64,000 bases of DNA from Kribbella sindirgiensis (GCF_004331435.1 NZ_SJKA01000016.1:1-64000); one strand, 5' to 3'. Numbered from the stretch's first letter, positions 40,579 to 49,308 are shown. Numbers and translations: made by a program. Notes: generated by a model not told the origin, from the sequence alone.

Positions 40579-42024
40579 ATGTCTGTCGATCGTCGTTCCG
40601 TCCTCCGAGGTGCCGCCGTCGGCGCCGCCGGGGTCGGCTTCACCACCGTCGGCGCCGTGCCGACGCTCGCCGAGGCCGCGCCGGCCTCGCACGGCGACCG
40701 TTCCCCGTTCCCGCAGCACAAGCCGTTCCCGCCGCTGCTGGACGACCCGAAGGGCATCCTCGCGCTGCCGCCCGGCTTCAAGTACAAGATCGTCACCCAG
40801 GCCGGTGAGACCAAGCTGAAGACCGGTCAGCCGACCCCGAACGCCCACGACGGTATGGCGGTCTTCGCCGGCAGCCACGGTGGCTACCGCCTGATCCAGA
40901 ACCACGAGATCAGCAGCAACGGACCGCTCGGCGTGGCGCCGATCGAGGGCACCGTCTACGACAGCGGCGTCGGCGCGGCCGGCGGCTGCACGGTCATCGA
41001 GGTGGGCCGCGACGGCAGCAATCGCGGCGAGTGGGTCGGCATCTCCGGCACCCTGACGAACTGCGCCGGCGGCCACACCCCGTGGGGCACCTGGATGACC
41101 TGCGAGGAGACCGAGAACAAGGCCAACGGCACCACCCGGCTCAAGGACCACGGCTACGTCTTCGAGGTCTGGGGCGACGGCAAGACCGCGCACCCGGTGC
41201 CGCTGAAGGCGCTCGGCCGGTACGCCCACGAGGCGCTCGCGATCGACGAGGACCGGACCCACATCTACCTGTCCGAGGACGCCTCCGGCCCGAACGGCAC
41301 CTTCTACCGCTGGTCGGCGCCGCGCGGCTACCGGCTCAGCTCGCGCAGCTGGCAGGACCTGCAGAACAAGGACTTCGGCACGCTCGAGGCGCTGGCGATC
41401 CTCGGTGACGACGGCAAGCCGATCCCGGACGTCGCGTACCTGACGTCGGCCCAGCTGCTCCGCCCGTTCCGGGTCAAGTGGGTGCCGGTGCCGGACCGCG
41501 ACGGCGCCACCACGTCGGTGCGCAAGCAGTTCACCGACGGCCAGATCACCCGCGGCAAGAAGTTCGAGGGCGTCTTCGGCACCAAGCAGGGCGTGTACGT
41601 CGTCAACTCGTACGCCGAGTCCGGTACCGCGGACCTGCCCGCCGACGCGGTCCCGCACGACGGCATGGTCTGGTTCTACGACTACGACGCCGAGACGATC
41701 CAGCTCGTCACCTACTTCCCCGAGAGCGCCATCGCGGACAGCGGGGACCCGGCGAAGTACGACGACTACAACTTCGACGGCCCGGACAACGTCACCGTGA
41801 CCCCGTGGGGCTCGCTGATCCTGGCCGAGGACGGCAGCGCGAGCAGCCACGTGCTGAGCGCGACGCCGGGCGGCCCGACGTACGCGATCGTCCGGAACAT
41901 GCTGAACGACTCGGAGTTCTGCGGCCCGGCGTTCTCGGACGACGGCAAGGTCCTGTTCGTCAACATGCAGAGCCCGGGCATCACGTTCGCCATCACCGGC
42001 CCGTGGCGCGACTACCTCGGCTGA
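40579..42024 (+). CDS. PhoX-family (DUF839) phosphatase
   Basis: 481 aa. A Tat signal (DRRSVLRGAAVGAAG) predicts export. The rest is the PhoX beta-propeller: GGCTVIEV, TNCAGGHTPWGTWMTCEET (the strongest PhoX block, holding iron/calcium ligands), GRYAHEALAID, EDASGPNGTFYRW and FDGPDNVTVTPWGSLILAED. PhoX is a calcium- and iron-dependent alkaline phosphatase induced by phosphate starvation. AGCAGGAGTAAGCC precedes the ATG. A possible PHO box upstream supports this control. Its final 13 bp overlap the converging serine hydrolase gene. Confidence 0.88.
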   Translation: MSVDRRSVLRGAAVGAAGVGFTTVGAVPTLAEAAPASHGDRSPFPQHKPFPPLLDDPKGILALPPGFKYKIVTQAGETKLKTGQPTPNAHDGMAVFAGSHGGYRLIQNHEISSNGPLGVAPIEGTVYDSGVGAAGGCTVIEVGRDGSNRGEWVGISGTLTNCAGGHTPWGTWMTCEETENKANGTTRLKDHGYVFEVWGDGKTAHPVPLKALGRYAHEALAIDEDRTHIYLSEDASGPNGTFYRWSAPRGYRLSSRSWQDLQNKDFGTLEALAILGDDGKPIPDVAYLTSAQLLRPFRVKWVPVPDRDGATTSVRKQFTDGQITRGKKFEGVFGTKQGVYVVNSYAESGTADLPADAVPHDGMVWFYDYDAETIQLVTYFPESAIADSGDPAKYDDYNFDGPDNVTVTPWGSLILAEDGSASSHVLSATPGGPTYAIVRNMLNDSEFCGPAFSDDGKVLFVNMQSPGITFAITGPWRDYLG

Positions 42025-43115
42025 GTGCTCCCAGCGCTGAGTGCTTCGAGCAGGGTGAGCGATCGATCGTCGGGACCGACGCGCACCTCGTTCATCAGGT
42101 AGGAGAAGGCGGTCTCGCGACGCGGCCAGGCGCCGTGTCGCGAGCCGCCGGCTCCGGCGTGACCGAAGGCGTCGGCCTCGTCGCCCATCCGCCCGTCGCC
42201 GGTCTGCAGCTCGTAACCGGCGCCGTACCTGATCTCGCTCCCCCACGTCGGCTCGGTTCCCCGCCGAATCTCACGGCGGCCGAGCGCGACAGTCTCCGGC
42301 GCCAGAACGCGCACGCCGTCCACCTCGCCGAGGAGCGACGCGTAGAACCGGGCCATCCCGCGCGCAGTCGCGTAACCACCGACCGCGGCCGGCCCGGCGG
42401 TGCGGTACTCGGCACTGTTCCAGATCTTCTCCGACCCCGGGATCCACAACGGATTCGGCCGGTTCAGCTCGGTCCACGGCCCGTCGACGAGGACTCCGTC
42501 CGGCGCGACCATCGTCGCCACCCGCCAGTGCAGTTCCTCCGGTACGCCGATCCACACCTCGAGCCCCAGCGGTGCGGCGAACTCGTCCGCGAAGAGCTGC
42601 CCCACGGTGCGCCCGTCCACTCGCCGTACCAACTCGTCCAGCAGCCAGCCCCAGGTCACCGCGTGGTACATGAACCCGGCCCGCGGATCGGACGCGGGCG
42701 CCTGCGCGGCCAGCTGCATCGCCATCGCGTCGTGGTCGAGCAGGTCGGCGTACCCGGCCTCGACCCACGGCAGCCGCGCCTGATGGGACAGCACCTGCGC
42801 GATCGTCGTATGTTCCTTGCCCTCGGCACCGAACTCGGGCCAGTAGCGGCTGACCGGATCGTCCAATTGCACCTGGCCGCGCTGCACCAGCAGCAGAACG
42901 CACGCGCTCGTGAGGCCCTTGGTCCCGGAGAACATCAGATGCACCGTGTCGCGATCCCACGCCCGGCCGGTGTCCGGGTCCGCCGTACCGCCCCACAGGT
43001 CGACCACCAACTCGCCCCGGTGGTACGCCGCGAACGCCGCGCCCAGCTCCCCGCGCTCGGTGAAGTTCCGCTCGAACGCCTCGGCGACGTCCTCGTATCC
43101 CGCTGCTGTCCACAT
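42012..43115 (-). CDS. Serine hydrolase, class C beta-lactamase/esterase fold
   Basis: 367 aa. The nucleophile motif is SGTK (SxxK) in VHLMFSGTKGL, and YHAVTWGW occupies the Tyr-x-Asn position with Tyr kept. A C-terminal HAGAGGSRHGAW stands where beta-lactamases have KTG. The pattern fits EstB/LACTB-type esterases or peptidases rather than a resistance beta-lactamase. No signal peptide is seen, so it is cytoplasmic. Its promoter contains a -10 (TACCAT) covered by the operator of the divergent TetR gene, so it may be co-regulated. Confidence 0.8.
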   Translation of the reverse strand: MWTAAGYEDVAEAFERNFTERGELGAAFAAYHRGELVVDLWGGTADPDTGRAWDRDTVHLMFSGTKGLTSACVLLLVQRGQVQLDDPVSRYWPEFGAEGKEHTTIAQVLSHQARLPWVEAGYADLLDHDAMAMQLAAQAPASDPRAGFMYHAVTWGWLLDELVRRVDGRTVGQLFADEFAAPLGLEVWIGVPEELHWRVATMVAPDGVLVDGPWTELNRPNPLWIPGSEKIWNSAEYRTAGPAAVGGYATARGMARFYASLLGEVDGVRVLAPETVALGRREIRRGTEPTWGSEIRYGAGYELQTGDGRMGDEADAFGHAGAGGSRHGAWPRRETAFSYLMNEVRVGPDDRSLTLLEALSAGSTQPR

Positions 43116-43145
43116 GAGAGATGATGGTACCGATCGTTCTTAAGT
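43116..43145. promoter_or_regulatory. TetR operator between the hydrolase and TetR genes
   Basis: TACCGATCGTTCTT (from 43128) matches TACCGCTCGTTACT at the MFS promoter 1.7 kb away. It lies across the minus-strand -10 box of the serine hydrolase and upstream of the TetR start, so both could be repressed. Confidence 0.45.
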
Positions 43146-43186
43146 AGGTCCAGCTCGATAAGATGGTCCGTGGAGGTGGTGGCCCG

Positions 43187-43768
43187 ATGCCGGTCAAGGC
43201 TGGGGAACGGCTGGATCCGGAGGCGACGAAGGCCCGGATCCTGAAGGCGGCGGCGGAGGTGTTCGGCCGGCGCGGAATCCATGCGGCCGGGATCAACGAG
43301 GTCGTCGAGGCGGCCGGCGCGTCCAAACTCACCATCTACAAGAACTTCGGGTCCAAGGAAGGGCTGGTCGAGGCGGTTCTCACCGACCGCACGCAGCGGG
43401 TCCGCGCGTGGCACCAGCAGGCCGTCGAACAAGCCGGTGGAGACGCGCGCGAGCGTGTTCTCGCGGTCTTCGACCTGGTCGCGAGCTGGTACGCCGAAGC
43501 CGGGTTCCGCGGCTGCGCGATGATGAACGCGGCCACCGAGGACCGCGGGCAGGACGGCGCCCCGCGACGGCTTGCGCAGGACCATCTCGCCTTCTACCGC
43601 TCCCTGTTCGAGCGACTGCTGAGCGAGGCGCGTGAGCCGAAAGCATCGGCGCGGCAGCTGGTCGTCGTACTGGAGGGTGCGACGCTGATCAGCGCGGTGG
43701 ACCAGGATCCCGGGCTGGGCGCGGAGGCACGGGTCATCGTGGAGACACTGCTCGACGCGGCATTCTGA
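43187..43768 (+). CDS. TetR-family repressor
   Basis: 193 aa. HTH: ILKAAAEVFGRRGIHAAGINEVVEAAGASKLTIYKNFGSKEGLVEAVL, with the Tyr-Lys-x-Phe ending typical of the family. The C-domain includes GFRGCAMMNAATE, a common ligand-pocket pattern. ATG 43187 has GGAGGTGG upstream. Its 3' end overlaps the converging MFS gene by 35 bp, and a near-identical operator lies at both promoters, making the exporter and hydrolase likely targets. The inducer is unknown. Confidence 0.87.
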   Translation: MPVKAGERLDPEATKARILKAAAEVFGRRGIHAAGINEVVEAAGASKLTIYKNFGSKEGLVEAVLTDRTQRVRAWHQQAVEQAGGDARERVLAVFDLVASWYAEAGFRGCAMMNAATEDRGQDGAPRRLAQDHLAFYRSLFERLLSEAREPKASARQLVVVLEGATLISAVDQDPGLGAEARVIVETLLDAAF

Positions 43769-44852
43769 GCAGTATGGCGACGCACGCGAGGCCGGCGCCG
43801 GCCGCCACCAGGAACGCCGCGCGGAAACCTGCGTGTTCCGCAACGAATCCGCCGAGCGGACCCGCGGCCATCACCCCGAGATCCCAGAACGACGTCATCA
43901 CCCCCATCGACACCCCGGGCCGCAGACCCCGGACCCGATCCAGCGTCATCGAGACACACGCCGGGTAGACGAGCGCCAGCCCGAGTCCGGCCAGTGCGGT
44001 GAAGATCGTGGCGCCGACCGGGCCGTTCGCTTCGGCGATCCCGATCAGCGCGGCAATCTCCACGGCGATTGTCGAGGCCGCGACCACGCGTCCGCCGTAC
44101 CGATCGACCATCGGGCTCCCGGCGAACCGCACCACCAGGAAGGCCGCCGCGAACACCGCCAGCGCGACGTCGTCGACACCGATCCCGTCGGCCCGCAACC
44201 GCAGCACGAGCAGCGCCGCCACCGTGCCGTAGCAGTACGCCGCCAGTCCAATAATTGCCCCTGGCAACGGGACTCCCCGCGGCACCATCTCCCGGATCGG
44301 CGTCAACCGCTCACCCCGATCCGGATCGCGCCGCGTCGTCAGGACCAGCACGGCCGACGCAGCGGACAGCGCGACGACCACCCACCAAACCCAATCTCCC
44401 ACGAGAGTTCCCAGTAGTGGGCCGGCGGCCAGACCACCCCACATCGACAAGCCGAACCAGCCCGCCACTCGACCGCGCTGCGCCGTCCGCGTCCCCGCCA
44501 GGACCCAGGGCAGAGCGGCAGAGAACAGCGCCGCCTCACCCGCCCCCATCACCAGACGAGCCGCCATCAGCACGCCAAGGCTCGGCGCCAACAGTTGCCC
44601 CAGGCCCCCAAGAGCGGCCAGCACTCCCCCGATGACGACCACCGGACGCGACCAGCCCGCATCCGCCAGCCACCCCGCAACCGGTCGGCCGCACGCGGTC
44701 GCGAGGAACGCGATCCCGACCGCGGTCCCGCTCGCCAGCGCCCCGCCGCCGAACCTCTCCGGCACGTACGACGGCAACGCCTGCAAGGCGGCCCCGAACG
44801 CCAGGTACCCACACAGCACCGCCACCCACAACCGCCGCACCGGAACCGTCAC
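43734..44852 (-). CDS. MFS transporter
   Basis: 372 aa with about 12 hydrophobic segments. A motif-A-like loop (GRPVAGWLADAGWSRP) follows helix 2, and a second half begins near RDPDRGERLTP. It belongs to the general sugar/drug MFS group. GTG 44852 is 6 nt from a TATTAT -10 box, indicating a leaderless mRNA; the open frame upstream is not coding. The operator palindrome over this promoter matches the TetR gene's own operator, and the two genes converge, so it is probably the pump controlled by that TetR. Confidence 0.8.
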   Translation of the reverse strand: MTVPVRRLWVAVLCGYLAFGAALQALPSYVPERFGGGALASGTAVGIAFLATACGRPVAGWLADAGWSRPVVVIGGVLAALGGLGQLLAPSLGVLMAARLVMGAGEAALFSAALPWVLAGTRTAQRGRVAGWFGLSMWGGLAAGPLLGTLVGDWVWWVVVALSAASAVLVLTTRRDPDRGERLTPIREMVPRGVPLPGAIIGLAAYCYGTVAALLVLRLRADGIGVDDVALAVFAAAFLVVRFAGSPMVDRYGGRVVAASTIAVEIAALIGIAEANGPVGATIFTALAGLGLALVYPACVSMTLDRVRGLRPGVSMGVMTSFWDLGVMAAGPLGGFVAEHAGFRAAFLVAAGAGLACVAILLRMPRRAVSPR

Positions 44853-44857
44853 CCGCA

Positions 44858-44879
44858 GATAATACCGCTCGTTACTATC
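44858..44879. promoter_or_regulatory. 22-bp imperfect palindrome over the MFS promoter
   Basis: GATAATACCGC and TCGTTACTATC form an imperfect dyad with paired GATA/TATC ends and a CG-N2-CG centre. It overlaps the TATTAT -10 box (44859-44864). It shares TACCG-N-TCGTT with the TetR promoter site. Confidence 0.5.
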
Positions 44880-44939
44880 TCCCGCCAGGCACCACCTCCC
44901 GCGCGCCCCGCCCTCGCCGAACCCCCGCCTCCTGGATGC

Positions 44940-45000
44940 GACCTTGGGCACCCACCAACCATTTCCATCACCGTCATTTGGTTGACCGGCGCCCAAGGTC
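44940..45000. terminator. Long hairpin downstream of the BNR gene
   Basis: GACCTTGGGC (44940-44949) pairs exactly with GCCCAAGGTC (44991-45000), and inner CCAACCA and TTGGTTG also pair. It follows the BNR gene and precedes the MFS promoter, so a terminator is likely. A degenerate direct copy of its right half (GTTGGCCGGAGCCCAAAG) follows at about 45013. Confidence 0.5.
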
Positions 45001-45047
45001 ACCGCCCCATGGTTGGCCGGAGCCCAAAGACACGCCACCCGCTGGCG

Positions 45048-46358
45048 TTACCTGGGTCGGTTGAGGAGGACGATCTCGCAGTCGTAGTGCTGGGAGGCGG
45101 TCATGTGGCCGCGGAACCACAGCAGCGGGACTCGTGCCGGGTCGCCGGGAGCGACGATCGGACGGAGGTTGTCGGCGGTCGAGTTCTCGGTGACCGGCGT
45201 CCACGCCCACGTGGTCCCGCCGTCCGCCGTACGGGCGTGAAAGATCTCGTGGTGTTTCAGCGCGGCGCCGTCGCGGGGGTCGATAGGGGTGGAGACGTAG
45301 AGCGAGTCCAGGTCGTAGGGGTCGATCGCGACCAGGCCGGTGTAGTCGTTCTCGTGCGGCAGGAGACCGTGCCCGGCCTTGGCCAGTTGATGCACCTGCC
45401 AGGTCCCGCCCGGAGCAAGGCGCGCGTAGAAGAAGCGGTGATCCGGCACCGGATGATCCCGCGCGAAAGCGTCTTCTGGTGTTTCCGGTACGTCGTGGCG
45501 GGCGAGCAGGATCGCCGCGACGGTGCCGTCGCCGGTGCGGCGGATGTCGACCGTCCAGCAGTGCGTCATCGGCTCGCCGTCCCAGACCGAGTCGGCAGCG
45601 AGGACCGTGGTCAGTTCGACCTGCGACGGCGCGTCGGCGTCCAGCGCGCTGTGATCCAGGGCTCTGGCATCCACCACCGTCCCGTCGGTCCGGTGCAGCG
45701 CCCCGGCCTCCAGGTACCCGTGGTAGATCGAGTTGTTGTAGTCGCGCGGGTGGTGATCCGTCGTGATCAGATCTACGCGCGTCGGCGTGGAGACGTAGCG
45801 CGTGTAGCCGTTGACGTAGCCGATCTTCGGGCGGGTGAAGAGCTTCCCGGCGTACGTCCAGGTGTCACCCTCGTCGTCCGACACCAGCGCGCACGGGTCG
45901 TCGTTGACCGCTCTCGCGAAGCAGTACAACCGGCCGTCGAGTTCGTGCAGGTTCGAGTACGTGACGCCGCGGCCGCCGGTGAACTCGCTCCAGTCGAACG
46001 ACTGCTCCGGGCCCCACTTCCGCGGATCGCCCGGCTCACTCACCCGCCACCGCGTCAGGTCGTCGGTCTTGTGCTTCGTGTACACCGCCAGCCAGCGCCC
46101 GTCCCGGCGTCGCCACAACGCCGGCACGTCATGATCGTCGGCCTCGAACCGCTCATGCAGTATGACGACCTCCACCGATCCGGTGCGCAAATCCACCACA
46201 CTCAGCTCGACATTGCCGGCCCGTGCGTCTCCCCCGGGCCCTTCCGGCGCCGCGATCGACCCGACGACGAGCACGCCGCCCTCCGGATCCACCACCGCCC
46301 GCTCATCCTGGAACCAGCACCAAGCACCGTTGTCGTTGATCACCCGAGCCGCATCCAT
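45048..46358 (-). CDS. BNR-4-repeat protein, possible polysaccharide lyase or sialidase-like
   Basis: 436 aa. It opens with NGAWCWFQDERAVVDPEGG, the signature start of the BNR_4 family. It continues with propeller repeats such as VSDDEGDTWTYAGK and ARTADGGTTWAWTPV, which are Asp-box-like (S-x-D-x-G-x-T-W). The family includes rhamnogalacturonan/ulvan lyases and uncharacterised proteins. No signal peptide is found, which argues for intracellular glycan processing or a missed start. Of two possible starts (46364 GTG, 46358 ATG), ATG is chosen without a clear ribosome site. Confidence 0.75.
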   Translation of the reverse strand: MDAARVINDNGAWCWFQDERAVVDPEGGVLVVGSIAAPEGPGGDARAGNVELSVVDLRTGSVEVVILHERFEADDHDVPALWRRRDGRWLAVYTKHKTDDLTRWRVSEPGDPRKWGPEQSFDWSEFTGGRGVTYSNLHELDGRLYCFARAVNDDPCALVSDDEGDTWTYAGKLFTRPKIGYVNGYTRYVSTPTRVDLITTDHHPRDYNNSIYHGYLEAGALHRTDGTVVDARALDHSALDADAPSQVELTTVLAADSVWDGEPMTHCWTVDIRRTGDGTVAAILLARHDVPETPEDAFARDHPVPDHRFFYARLAPGGTWQVHQLAKAGHGLLPHENDYTGLVAIDPYDLDSLYVSTPIDPRDGAALKHHEIFHARTADGGTTWAWTPVTENSTADNLRPIVAPGDPARVPLLWFRGHMTASQHYDCEIVLLNRPR

Positions 46359-46440
46359 GGCCACTCAGTCTGGCAGCAAACCGGTCTCATGGGTAAGCGC
46401 TTGCCACGATGTGGTCATCTCCTCGTGCGACGATCGGAGG

Positions 46441-47073
46441 ATGCCGATCGATCAGCACCTTCTGCTCGCGTTCCTGCTGACCACGACGATCGCGATGATC
46501 ACGCCCGGACCGGACATGCTGTTCATCCTCGGCTGCGGGATGCGGAGCGGGCCGCGGGCAGGGCTGCTGGCGACGGCAGGGGTCGCGACCAGCGAGGCGG
46601 TGCACGTCGCGGTGGCCGCGGCCGGGTTGGCCGCGTTGTTCGCGGCGGTGCCGGTCGCGTTCACCACGGTGCGGATCGTCGGCGCGGCGTACCTGGTCTA
46701 CCTCGGTGTGCAGATGATCCGGCACCGCAACGATCCCGTCGACGAGACGCCGGCCGGCCAGGCCGCGATGTCGGGGCGGAAGGCCTACCTCGCCGGGCTG
46801 ACCACGAACCTGCTGAACCCGAAGATGGTCACGTTCACGATCGCGTTCCTGCCGCAGTTCGTGGTGCCGTCGCGGGGTCAGGTGTGGCTGCAGTTCGTGG
46901 TGCTCGGGGCGATCCTGATCGTGCTGGAGTTCCTGGTCGACGGGACGGTCGGCCTGCTGGCCGGGCGGATCGGGAACTGGCTGCGCACCCGGCGTACCGC
47001 CCGGCGCCGGATCGACACCGCCACCGGCGGCATCTTCATCGGACTCGGCGTCCGTCTCGCCCTGCTGCGTTAG
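46441..47073 (+). CDS. LysE/RhtB-family amino-acid exporter
   Basis: 210 aa with five or six hydrophobic helices. IAMITPGPDMLFILGCGMRSGPRAGLLATAGVATSEAVH is the family N-terminal signature, and GLTTNLLNPKMVTFTIAFLPQFV holds the conserved NP-K-x block. It exports an amino acid or similar metabolite. The ATG follows GGAGG very closely, so the start is less certain by a few codons. It abuts the converging oxidoreductase gene with no gap. Confidence 0.88.
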   Translation: MPIDQHLLLAFLLTTTIAMITPGPDMLFILGCGMRSGPRAGLLATAGVATSEAVHVAVAAAGLAALFAAVPVAFTTVRIVGAAYLVYLGVQMIRHRNDPVDETPAGQAAMSGRKAYLAGLTTNLLNPKMVTFTIAFLPQFVVPSRGQVWLQFVVLGAILIVLEFLVDGTVGLLAGRIGNWLRTRRTARRRIDTATGGIFIGLGVRLALLR

Positions 47074-47646
47074 TCAGTTCAGGCTGAATCCGCCGGTCCA
47101 CGCGACCTGCTCGCCGACGGCGAGTGTCAGCTGGAGGAAACCGGCCGCTTCGAGCTCGCGGGCGCGCTTGAGCGAGCCGGCGTCGACGGCCTGCAGACCG
47201 CCGGCGGAGACGATGCCCACCAGCAGCGCCTTCGCGTCGGCGTCATCACCCGCGACCAGGACGGTCGTCGGCGCGTCGCCGGCCTTACCCGTGGCGACCG
47301 TGGCGGCGAAGTTGGTGTTGAAGGCCTTCAGCACCTTGGAGTCCGGGAGCTGCTCGGCCAGCTCGGCGGCCGCGGAACCGTCCGCGGGAACCACCAGCGA
47401 GTCGAAGGTCTCGAAGTTCAGCGGGTTGCTGATGTCGACGACGACCTTGCCGGCCAGCTGATCGGCGCGGTCGGCGAGCACCTGACCGAAGGCCGGGTAC
47501 GGCGTCGCGAGGATCACGACCTCACCGGTGACCGGCTTGTCCTTGTCGGTGGAGTTGAACAGCTCGACGGTGTTGCCACCCTTCGCGACGACGGCCGCGA
47601 TCGCCTGTCCCATGTTCCCGCTGCCGATGATGCTGACGTGCGTCAT
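47074..47646 (-). CDS. NADP-binding F420-reductase-like oxidoreductase
   Basis: 190 aa. MTHVSIIGSGNMGQAIAAVVAKGG is the Rossmann loop, VVVDISNPLNFETFD and KVLKAFNTNFAATV match the F420:NADP reductase-like family, and the C-terminus closes with GFLQLTLAVGEQVAWTGGF. It is shorter than methanogen FNO and could use NADP alone. AAAAGGAGCGAGT precedes the ATG. It is divergent from a MarR gene, with a perfect palindromic operator between, so it is probably induced by an electrophile or toxic substrate. Confidence 0.8.
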   Translation of the reverse strand: MTHVSIIGSGNMGQAIAAVVAKGGNTVELFNSTDKDKPVTGEVVILATPYPAFGQVLADRADQLAGKVVVDISNPLNFETFDSLVVPADGSAAAELAEQLPDSKVLKAFNTNFAATVATGKAGDAPTTVLVAGDDADAKALLVGIVSAGGLQAVDAGSLKRARELEAAGFLQLTLAVGEQVAWTGGFSLN

Positions 47647-47659
47647 ACTCGCTCCTTTT

Positions 47660-47717
47660 GGTTGTACCTTCAACCATCACGATAGCGCAGGATGGTTGTA
47701 GCTACAACCATTACGAT
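47660..47717. promoter_or_regulatory. Two MarR operators and the MarR -10 box
   Basis: ATGGTTGTAG followed directly by its exact reverse complement (47692-47711) is a perfect 20-bp palindrome. A weaker relative, GGTTGTACCTTCAACC, lies at 47660-47675. TACGAT (47712-47717) is a -10 box ending 6 nt before the MarR GTG. Confidence 0.65.
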
Positions 47718-47723
47718 GGTGTC

Positions 47724-48206
47724 GTGAGCACACGGTGGCTGGACGACGCGGAGATGACGGCCTGGGTGCGGCTGGCCGCCGTCCTCGAACTGCTGCCCGG
47801 TGTCCTCGACTCGCAACTGCGACGGGACGCCGAGCTGACCCACTACGAGTACTACGTGCTGGCGATGCTGTCCGAGGCGCCGAAGCGGACGCTGCGGATG
47901 ACCGCGCTGGCGCAGCGGACCAACGCCACGCTCCCCCGGCTGTCACATGTGGTGAAGCGCCTCGAGGACCGCGGGATCGTCGAGCGGTTCCCCTGCCCGG
48001 AGGACGCCCGCGCCACCAACGCGCGGCTGACCGCGGCCGGCTGGAAGAAGATCCGCGCGACCGCGCCCGGTCATGTCGAGACGGTCCGGCAGCACGTCAT
48101 CGACGTACTCACGCCCGAGCAGATCACCCAGCTCGCCGCGATCACCGGCGCGATCCTCGAATCGGTCGACCCCGACGGCAACCTCAGCGCGGTGTATCGC
48201 CGCTGA
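47724..48206 (+). CDS. MarR-family regulator
   Basis: 160 aa. The wing and recognition helix are in RMTALAQRTNATLPRLSHVVKRLEDRGIVERFPCPEDARATNARLTAAG, the typical MarR DNA-binding core, with flanking dimer helices. GTG 47724 lies 6 nt from a TACGAT -10 box, so the mRNA is likely leaderless; upstream in-frame codons are within the operator. A Cys in RFPCPEDAR could sense thiol-reactive compounds. Predicted targets are itself and the divergent oxidoreductase. Confidence 0.88.
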   Translation: MSTRWLDDAEMTAWVRLAAVLELLPGVLDSQLRRDAELTHYEYYVLAMLSEAPKRTLRMTALAQRTNATLPRLSHVVKRLEDRGIVERFPCPEDARATNARLTAAGWKKIRATAPGHVETVRQHVIDVLTPEQITQLAAITGAILESVDPDGNLSAVYRR

Positions 48207-48243
48207 GATCCAGCATGACCTTCGACGCGACGGCGCGGTCGTC

Positions 48244-48684
48244 TCACCGCGCCTCGAGCAGCTCCTTCAGGCGCGCAAGATCCTTGCCGTTCGCCCGCCG
48301 CATCGCCGCCGCCATCAACGGCCCCGCCACCCCGGCGAGCCCGCTCGGCTCACCACGGTTCCGCAGTGTCATCCGGGTCGCCGCCTCGCCCACCGGCACC
48401 CATTCGTAGCTGGTCTCCATCGGAAACGGCCCCTGCGCCGTACGCATCACCAGCCGCCGTCCCGGGACCAGCTCGACCACGTCGTACGTGTACGCCAGCC
48501 GCCGCCCCAGGAACTGCGCGACGAAATCCATCCGCGACCCCACCGCGACCGGCGGTTCCGTCTGCCACACCACCGACTCGATGTTCGCGTACCACTGCGG
48601 CGCGTTGGACGGATCCCCGGCGTACTCCGCCACCGTCTCCACCGGACGCTCGATCACGATCTCGGTCAGTACGTCGACTGTCAT
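48244..48684 (-). CDS. SRPBCC (START/Bet v 1-like) protein
   Basis: 146 aa. IERPVETVAEYAGDPSNAPQWYANIESV and GSRMDFVAQFLGRRLAYTYDVVELVPGRRLVMRT match the polyketide-cyclase/dehydrase-type SRPBCC fold, a hydrophobic ligand cavity. It may bind a lipid or aromatic ligand; no catalytic role is evident. AGGAGGCGGCC precedes ATG 48684. It is divergent from the LodA-like operon across 72 bp. Confidence 0.82.
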   Translation of the reverse strand: MTVDVLTEIVIERPVETVAEYAGDPSNAPQWYANIESVVWQTEPPVAVGSRMDFVAQFLGRRLAYTYDVVELVPGRRLVMRTAQGPFPMETSYEWVPVGEAATRMTLRNRGEPSGLAGVAGPLMAAAMRRANGKDLARLKELLEAR

Positions 48685-48756
48685 GGCCGCCTCCTGCAAC
48701 CGAATGTATCGCCGGGAGCCGCGGATGCCTCCGTTCGTGTAGGGGGAGGAACCGTC

Positions 48757-49296
48757 ATGAGCAACACAGTCGGGCCACAACGCAAGCGCACCACCACCGG
48801 CGTACGGCGGAGCTCGCGGCGCGTGATCGTCGCGATCAACATCATCGAGGCCGTCATCGCCCTGCCGTGCCTCGTCGCGGCGTACGGGCTCGCGGAGCAC
48901 CTCGTCGCGGCCCAGGAGACCGCCGGACCGCACCAGGTCGTCAGCCAGTCGGTCGCGCATCTCGCGATCACGCTGAACATGAGTCTGCTGATCGTCGGCG
49001 CGGCCGCCGGGGCGGTCGGCAGCGTGATCCAGCAGAGTATGGCGTTCGCTCGTAACGCCGCACCGGATCATCCGGTCGCCTGGTACGTCATGCGGCCGCT
49101 GTGGTCCGCCCTGCTCGGTTCGGTCTCGGTGATCGCCGTCAACACCGGCCTGCTCAGCATCGGCGACGACACCACGTCGAGCGCCGCGGTCGCCGTCCTC
49201 GTCCTGACCGGCTGCCTGGCCGGCCTGTTCACCGACCAGGTCTTGCGCCGTCTCCGCCGCATGCTCGACCGCGGCCCGCGTCCACGTACCAACTAG
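48757..49296 (+). CDS. Small membrane protein of the LodA-like operon
   Basis: 179 aa. Three hydrophobic stretches are visible: VIVAINIIEAVIALPCLVAAYGL, ITLNMSLLIVGAAAGAVGSVI and WSALLGSVSVIAVNTGLL, with a possible fourth (AAVAVLVLTGCLAGLF). The N-terminus is basic (RKRTTTGVRRSSRR) and probably cytoplasmic. I do not recognise a family. It has a GGGGGAGGAACC site and lies 12 bp before the LodA-like gene, so the two are in one operon; it could anchor or export the quinoprotein complex. Confidence 0.7.
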   Translation: MSNTVGPQRKRTTTGVRRSSRRVIVAINIIEAVIALPCLVAAYGLAEHLVAAQETAGPHQVVSQSVAHLAITLNMSLLIVGAAAGAVGSVIQQSMAFARNAAPDHPVAWYVMRPLWSALLGSVSVIAVNTGLLSIGDDTTSSAAVAVLVLTGCLAGLFTDQVLRRLRRMLDRGPRPRTN

Positions 49297-49308
49297 GGGG
49301 AGCACAGA

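Noticed and set aside
42012..43115. True class C beta-lactamase
   Set aside because: It lacks a signal peptide and a KTG motif; an esterase/peptidase of the same fold fits better.
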